Below are positions 13,859 to 17,558 of a DNA stretch of 17,558 nt, one piece after another. The notes beneath the pieces are model-generated. The model saw nothing but the letters and a program-made list of their open reading frames with translations, had not been told where the DNA came from and did not search any database. Numbering within the stretch: position 1 is the stretch's first letter; the number at the start of each line of letters is the position of its first letter. Position numbers and translations under genes: made by a program. The DNA comes from DAOTVS01 sp034436375. Lineage in GTDB: Bacteria > Chloroflexota > Anaerolineae > SpSt-313. The stretch is taken from assembly GCA_034436375.1 (NCBI GenBank), contig DAOTVS010000352.1, positions 1-17,558 on the forward strand. The letters are read 5' to 3'.

Positions 13859-14733
13859 GGCTGCCCTCCCGAGTTGGCCTGCCAGCGCGCGGCGACTGCG
13901 GTGGCCAGCTCATCGGGGGTCAGCAGATCAGGGGGAAAATCAGCGCACTGCCGGTGCAGGGTGTGGGCCAATGCCGTCACGGGCGGCAGCTCCAGGCCCA
14001 GGCGGTCGAGGGCCTCGGCCTGGGCAAAAACCTGGCGCGGCGTGCCTGCGAGGGCAATGCGGCCCCGATCCAGGACCACCACCCGTTCTGCCTCTGCGGC
14101 CTCGCTCATACGGTGGGTAATGGCGACGATGGCCGTGCCCGCGTCGTGCAGGCGTCGTATGGCGGCGCGCACATCGGCGCGGCCCTGGGGGTCGAGAAGA
14201 GCGGTGCTCTCGTCGAGGGCGATGCAGGCCGGGCGCATGGCCAGCACGCCGGCAATGGCCAGCCGCTGTTTCTGCCCTGCCGAAAGCTGGTTGGGCAGGC
14301 GGCTGCGCTCTGGCCACAGCCCCACCGCCCGCAACGACTCCTCCACCCGCCCGCGCAGCTCATCCTCAGGCACGCCCAGGTTCTCGGGCCCAAAGGCCAC
14401 ATCGTCTTCCACCGTCGTGGCGACGATCTGGTTATCGGGCACCTGGAAGACCATGCCCACTGTGCTGCGGATCTCACGCAGGTGCGCCGTGTCGCGCGTA
14501 TTCCAGCCGTTTACCCATACGTCGCCTTGGGTAGGCGTCAGCAGCCCATTCAGCAGGCGAGCCAGGGTCGATTTGCCCGAGCCGTTGTGCCCCAGCACGG
14601 CCAGGTACTCGCCCGGCGCTACGGTCAGGTCGATATTGCGGAGCGCCCATACCGGCTCCCGGTCCTCCGGGCGGTAAGTGAAAGAGACGCCGGCCAGGCG
14701 CAGAAGAGGGGTACGGTCAATAGTAGCCAACAA
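13855..14733 (-). CDS. ecfA1: ECF transporter ATPase EcfA1
   Basis: This 292-residue ABC ATPase is the first gene of the ECF operon. Walker A is GHNGSGKST (48-56), the Q-loop is VFQVPDNQIV (Q97), Walker B is CIALDES (170-176) with TALLDPQGR, and the switch histidine H207 is present (AITHRMSE). The signature reads LSAGQ (150-154) instead of LSGGQ. The start is TTG 14733, 6 nt after GGAGG, or the second TTG at 14730; no ATG fits. Both SD and start are embedded in a terminator-like hairpin plus T-tract, so expression is probably controlled in the leader. The stop overlaps the ecfA2 ATG. Confidence 0.92.
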   Translation of the reverse strand: MLATIDRTPLLRLAGVSFTYRPEDREPVWALRNIDLTVAPGEYLAVLGHNGSGKSTLARLLNGLLTPTQGDVWVNGWNTRDTAHLREIRSTVGMVFQVPDNQIVATTVEDDVAFGPENLGVPEDELRGRVEESLRAVGLWPERSRLPNQLSAGQKQRLAIAGVLAMRPACIALDESTALLDPQGRADVRAAIRRLHDAGTAIVAITHRMSEAAEAERVVVLDRGRIALAGTPRQVFAQAEALDRLGLELPPVTALAHTLHRQCADFPPDLLTPDELATAVAARWQANSGGQP

Positions 14734-14763
14734 AAAAGGCCTCCGGCGGCGCGCCAGGAGGCC
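14732..14763 (-). terminator. Leader terminator/attenuator containing the ecfA1 ribosome binding site
   Basis: On the - strand GGCCTCC (14763-14757) pairs with GGAGGCC (14744-14738). The inner GGC/GCC pairs extend the stem around a bulged T, and six Ts follow (14737-14732). This is a canonical intrinsic terminator placed directly before the coding sequence. The GGAGG of its 3' arm is also the ecfA1 ribosome binding site, so folding could block both transcription and translation. Confidence 0.75.
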
Positions 14764-14890
14764 AGGGAAAAAGCAGAGTCAATGAAGATGCCATTCCCGC
14801 CGTCTCGGTCGCGCCAGCGATCCAAGCGACATACAACACCAAAGATAGAAACCCGCTCGCCGCCCACGAGTTATGGGTCGGCTGCACTTT
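14734..14890 (-). promoter_or_regulatory. Candidate cis-regulatory leader RNA (riboswitch-like) of the ECF-coaX operon
   Basis: A strong promoter puts the transcript start near 14886-14890, leaving a roughly 150-nt noncoding leader that ends in the terminator at 14738-14763. Inside are CCCA...TGGG and GGCGGCGAGCGGG segments. CTGGCGCG is duplicated (14817-14810 and 14757-14750), so the upstream copy could pair with the terminator arm as an antiterminator. I do not recognise the class; TPP, FMN, cobalamin, THF and T-box signatures are absent. A link to pantothenate or CoA status would be inference. Confidence 0.5.
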
Positions 14891-14891
14891 T

Positions 14892-14920
14892 ATTATAACA
14901 TAGAGGCCCTGAGGGCACAA
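14892..14920 (-). promoter_or_regulatory. Sigma70-type promoter of the ECF-coaX operon
   Basis: On the - strand TTGTGC (14920-14915), a 17-nt spacer and a perfect TATAAT (14897-14892) form the best promoter in the window. It is followed by an A-rich start region and lies about 160 nt before ecfA1. Confidence 0.7.
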
Positions 14921-15080
14921 GTAGCGGAAAGTGCCTATGGGTCCAGGCAGTTCAGTCGGGAGGCTTGCAGATCCACTGCTCATGACATGCATGCTGATGG
15001 GGCGCCATGGGCCCTGCAATACTCAGGGTGACAACTGGGTGTGACTCGCCCCAAGGCTGCACTGCGCCCGCGCCATCCGC
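14921..15080. other. Noncoding stretch upstream of the ECF promoter
   Basis: This lies between the ECF promoter and the 3' end of the DUF362 gene, both on the - strand. I see no convincing gene, no long inverted repeat and no T-tract terminator. It is one of the few gene ends here without a long palindrome. Confidence 0.4.
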
Positions 15081-16232
15081 CTACAGGCGCTGCATGATCC
15101 GGCCCACCAGCGGCGTCGTGACGGCGATCGCTCGCTCGGGGCACAGCTCCTGGCAGCAGAAGCAGCGGATGCAGCGCTCATAGTGGTGCACCGGCGGCTG
15201 CGAGTGGTCACCCCCGCGCCAGTCCACCGCCTTGGGCTCGACCGGGCAGACCTGCACGCACGTGCCGCAGCGGGTGCAGTGCGCCGCATCGATCACCGGC
15301 CGGGGCGCAGCCAGGTTGCGGAACCAGGGCAAAAAACCGGCATAGCGGGGCGGCTTGACCGGCGCGCGCACGGCGTTGAATGCGCGGTTCACCAGCGGCT
15401 CCAGGGGGTCGCCCAACAACTCGATCTCCTCCGGCAGATAGGTGCCCAGCCCCCATTCCCGGCCGGGCCGCATGGTCGGCACAGACTCCGGGTCCAGGTC
15501 GATCAGCCGGCACACAACCGCATCCAGGGCGATCGGGTCCGCCGAGAAGAGCAGGACGTTCATCGCCACCGGATCGCCGCTGCGTGGCCCGTTGCCCTGC
15601 ATCGCCATGATCCCGTCCAGCACGTACAGGCGCGGCCGGATGTACAGGTTCAGGCACACAAGCATCCTGGCGAAATCCAGTGGATCTGGCAGCTTGATGT
15701 GGAACTGTGGCTTGAGCATGCCGGGCACACAGCCGAACTGATTCTTTACGGCGCCGGTGATGCGAGTCAGTTGGTGCGTCTTGAGCTTGCCGATGCTGAT
15801 CAGCCCGTCGGCATCCAGCACCCCATTAGCCAGGCTGAACTGCTTGATAAAGGGCGAATCGGTAAAGTGCACCTCGCGGCCGTTGTCGAAATCGGCCAGG
15901 GCGATGCCCAACGCCTCGGCCACCTGCGCCAGGCCCGACTTGCGCAGCTGGGCCGCCGGCTTGCCGAAACCCGGGGAATCGCCATACGACAGGTTGGGCG
16001 TCACTGCCTGCGCCAGGCGGGCCACTGCCCCAAACACCAGCGGGTGCGGGCCGATGCACTTTTCCGGGGCGTCGCCCACCAGCACATTCGGCTTGAGGAT
16101 GATCCGCTCCCCCGGCTGGATAAACTCCGCCATGCCGCCCAGCAGGTCCACCCCCCGTTGCACAGCAGCGGAAACGGCCGCTTCGTCATAGCGGTCGCAA
16201 CGTACGACAGCGACTCTCGATCTTGATACCAC
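15081..16232 (-). CDS. DUF362 domain protein with two 4Fe-4S clusters
   Basis: This 383-residue protein has a DUF362 domain (about 1-300) fused to a 2[4Fe-4S] ferredoxin domain. DUF362 features include RIILKPNVLVGD, YGDSPGFG, KLKTHQLTRITGAVKNQFGCVPG and DGIMAMQGNGP with SADPIALDAV. The cluster cysteines are C319, C322, C325, C329 and C354, C357, C360, C364, each in CxxCxxCxxxC. DUF362 proteins are common in anaerobes, and their biochemical role is unknown; the ferredoxin part implies electron transfer in the cytoplasm. The start is GTG 16232, with GAGGT about 9 nt upstream. A promoter lies at 16313-16340. It is divergent from the amidase gene and appears monocistronic. Confidence 0.88.
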   Translation of the reverse strand: MVSRSRVAVVRCDRYDEAAVSAAVQRGVDLLGGMAEFIQPGERIILKPNVLVGDAPEKCIGPHPLVFGAVARLAQAVTPNLSYGDSPGFGKPAAQLRKSGLAQVAEALGIALADFDNGREVHFTDSPFIKQFSLANGVLDADGLISIGKLKTHQLTRITGAVKNQFGCVPGMLKPQFHIKLPDPLDFARMLVCLNLYIRPRLYVLDGIMAMQGNGPRSGDPVAMNVLLFSADPIALDAVVCRLIDLDPESVPTMRPGREWGLGTYLPEEIELLGDPLEPLVNRAFNAVRAPVKPPRYAGFLPWFRNLAAPRPVIDAAHCTRCGTCVQVCPVEPKAVDWRGGDHSQPPVHHYERCIRCFCCQELCPERAIAVTTPLVGRIMQRL

Positions 16233-16581
16233 AGTCTCTACCTCATAATGCGACGAGATCCGTATGCGGATCTCTGTCGGATATCACTCTGGTTTAGCGC
16301 TTGCCGCTCTTTAGTGTAGGACGGTCTGGCCGCAAGTCAACTCACCCGGGCGCCGCTCCTTGATGGGGCGTTTGTGCAGCAGGCCAGCGATCGCCTTTCG
16401 CGCCAGGTTGACGTCTCATAGGGCCGGACCGCGATTCGACAAATCCGTGATGCTGCCCTATTATGCTTACAGAGGAATCTGGCGGTGTTCCAGGAGTTGG
16501 GCAACCAACGAACAGGCTGATTCCCCCCTCTACCTGGCCTCGACCGGTAGAAGGTCAAACCTACACCAGGGAAGCCCCAGC
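16233..16581. other. Divergent intergenic region between DUF362 and amidase genes
   Basis: This holds the DUF362 promoter (16313-16340) and a weak + strand candidate for the amidase: TTCGAC (16435-16440), 18 nt, TATTAT (16459-16464). No RNA gene or long inverted repeat is seen. An open frame reaches back to 16360 in the amidase frame, but it lacks a start site and precedes a clear lipoprotein signal, so it is treated as noncoding. Confidence 0.45.
16313..16340 (-). promoter_or_regulatory. Putative sigma70 promoter of the DUF362 gene
   Basis: On the - strand TTGACT (16340-16335), a 16-nt spacer and TACACT (16318-16313) lie about 80 nt upstream of the GTG start. The -35 box is near consensus. 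Confidence 0.5.
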
Positions 16582-17499
16582 ATGAACAGAACCCATGTGT
16601 TTTGCCTGCTTGCCGGCGTTTGCTTGCTTCTGCTCGCTGGCTGCCAGAACGTCAAGGCCTCGGCCCGAAACGATAGTTCGCTCCCGTTGGCCGTGAACGA
16701 AGTGACAGCCACCCCCACAGTTGGGCCAACGGCTTCCGCCGCGCCTGCGCTCACAGCTACGACAGAGCCTACCGCCACGCCCACGGCCGCTCCCAAGGGC
16801 ATCATCGTGGCCCTCGACCCCGGCCACGGCGGCATGGACCTGGGCGCGCGCCATTTTGATCACAACGACCAGATGGATGTGCACGAGAGCACCATCACTC
16901 TGCAGCTCGCCCTGCGTGTCGGCGCGAAATTAAAGGCTTTGGGCTATGGGGTCTTTTACACCCGCGACGGCGACTATTACCCCAGTCGTGGCCACCTGCA
17001 GCCGGATGAGAACGGCGTCATACCCCCCCTCGACGATCTGCTCTGGCGCAACCACATCATCAACCAATCCGGCGCGGATCTGCTCTTGAGCATCCATCTC
17101 AACGCCTGGGAGACCGACGACGTGCAGCTCCGGCGCACCACCTGCGGCGTAGAGACCTACTATAGCACCGACCGCCCCTTTAGCGACAAGAGCAAGCGCT
17201 TTGCCGATCTGGTGCAGGCCAACATCCTGGCCACCCTGCCCAAGATCGGCGACGAGGCCAACGACCGGGGCGTGATGCAGGATAACTTGCCCCCCGACAC
17301 GCGGCACATGGTCATACTTGGCCCCGTGAGCGACACGATCACCGAGGCGACGCAGATGCCGGGCATCCTCAGCGAACCCATGTTCATCACCTGCGACCGC
17401 GAGGCCGCCCTCATGGTCCAGCCCCAGGTGCAGGACGCCCTCGCCCAGGCCTATGTGGAGGCCATCGTGGAGTATTTTAAAGAGTTCACGCCCAAATAG
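16582..17499 (+). CDS. N-acetylmuramoyl-L-alanine amidase, lipoprotein (Amidase_3)
   Basis: This 305-residue zinc amidase cleaves the bond between N-acetylmuramic acid and L-alanine in peptidoglycan, outside the membrane. It has a lipoprotein signal peptide with lipobox LAGC (C21), a Thr/Pro/Ala-rich linker (about 40-72) and an Amidase_3 domain from 73. Zinc ligands are H82 (DPGHGG), E102 (VHESTITL) and H172 (LSIHLNAWE), and the probable catalytic glutamate is E265 (GILSEPMFIT). The domain is somewhat enlarged by an insertion around 130-155. ATG 16582 was chosen because it begins the signal peptide; the site before it is weak (AGGGAAG). Possible roles are cell-wall turnover or cell separation. 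Confidence 0.92.
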   Translation: MNRTHVFCLLAGVCLLLLAGCQNVKASARNDSSLPLAVNEVTATPTVGPTASAAPALTATTEPTATPTAAPKGIIVALDPGHGGMDLGARHFDHNDQMDVHESTITLQLALRVGAKLKALGYGVFYTRDGDYYPSRGHLQPDENGVIPPLDDLLWRNHIINQSGADLLLSIHLNAWETDDVQLRRTTCGVETYYSTDRPFSDKSKRFADLVQANILATLPKIGDEANDRGVMQDNLPPDTRHMVILGPVSDTITEATQMPGILSEPMFITCDREAALMVQPQVQDALAQAYVEAIVEYFKEFTPK

Positions 17500-17516
17500 A
17501 CCTCACCCCAACCCCT

Positions 17517-17558
17517 CTCCAGCGCTGGGCGAGCGTAACGTATCGCCCAGCGCTGGAG
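17517..17558. terminator. Inverted repeat downstream of the amidase gene, cut by the window end
   Basis: CTCCAGCGCTGGGCGA (17517-17532) and its exact complement (17543-17558) enclose a 10-nt loop, 17 nt after the amidase stop. The window stops at the last paired base, so the stem may be longer. CTCACCCCAACCCC (17502-17515) immediately precedes it. Confidence 0.65.

Noticed and set aside
14820..14890. Purine-riboswitch resemblance (GGGTTTCTATC after a short stem)
   Set aside because: The loop CGUAAA, the GAUANGG loop and a third stem are missing, so the likeness to UUUCUACC is probably chance.
13820..14898. + strand open frames opposite ecfA1
   Set aside because: They are antisense to an ABC ATPase with all its motifs; the protein is low-complexity.
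14717..15019. 100-codon - strand open frame across the ECF leader, as a possible leader peptide
   Set aside because: It begins upstream of the proposed promoter, has no ribosome binding site and resembles no family.

Overview
This is high-GC bacterial chromosomal DNA with densely packed genes in short operons. The gene content fits Chloroflexota, probably class Anaerolineae: a GH57 branching enzyme, a URO-D-type methyltransferase, a DUF362-ferredoxin protein, a winged-helix nucleotidyltransferase/HEPN pair, and intergenic CTCACCCCAACCCC words. The taxonomic call is an inference from gene content and style; no marker gene is present.

Layout. Positions 1-5153 hold an Eis-like acetyltransferase, an M20 metallopeptidase and a mutarotase-like sugar epimerase on the + strand, converging on a URO-D family protein on the - strand. 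Positions 5254-5831 hold the frameshifted, 5'-truncated remains of a YaaH/SatP-type membrane protein. Positions 5806-6879 carry a promoter, two operator-like palindromes and a winged-helix MNT nucleotidyltransferase plus HEPN protein, which resembles an autoregulated toxin-antitoxin-like module. A GH57 glucan branching enzyme (-) meets it tail to tail. Positions 8904-10371 encode both exonuclease VII subunits (xseA, xseB), with xseA apparently read from a leaderless mRNA. Positions 14920 down to 10680 form one - strand operon: a sigma70-type promoter, a roughly 150-nt leader with an intrinsic terminator that contains the ribosome binding site, EcfA1, EcfA2, EcfT, an S component and type III pantothenate kinase (coaX). 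The window ends with a DUF362/4Fe-4S protein (-) and a lipoprotein N-acetylmuramoyl-L-alanine amidase (+).

How the genes work together. The ECF operon reads as vitamin import plus first-step metabolism: the ECF module would import pantothenate (substrate inferred from coaX) and CoaX would phosphorylate it towards CoA. The two ATPases look asymmetric, with the degenerate residues falling in the same composite ATP site. XseA and XseB form one nuclease.

The most unusual large-scale feature is a set of long inverted repeats at gene ends. Three are perfect palindromes of 44, 72 and 71 nt, and three more are long and near-perfect. Two of them, with an attached GCCGGG...CCCGGC hairpin, form a composite repeat on either side of the acetyltransferase gene.
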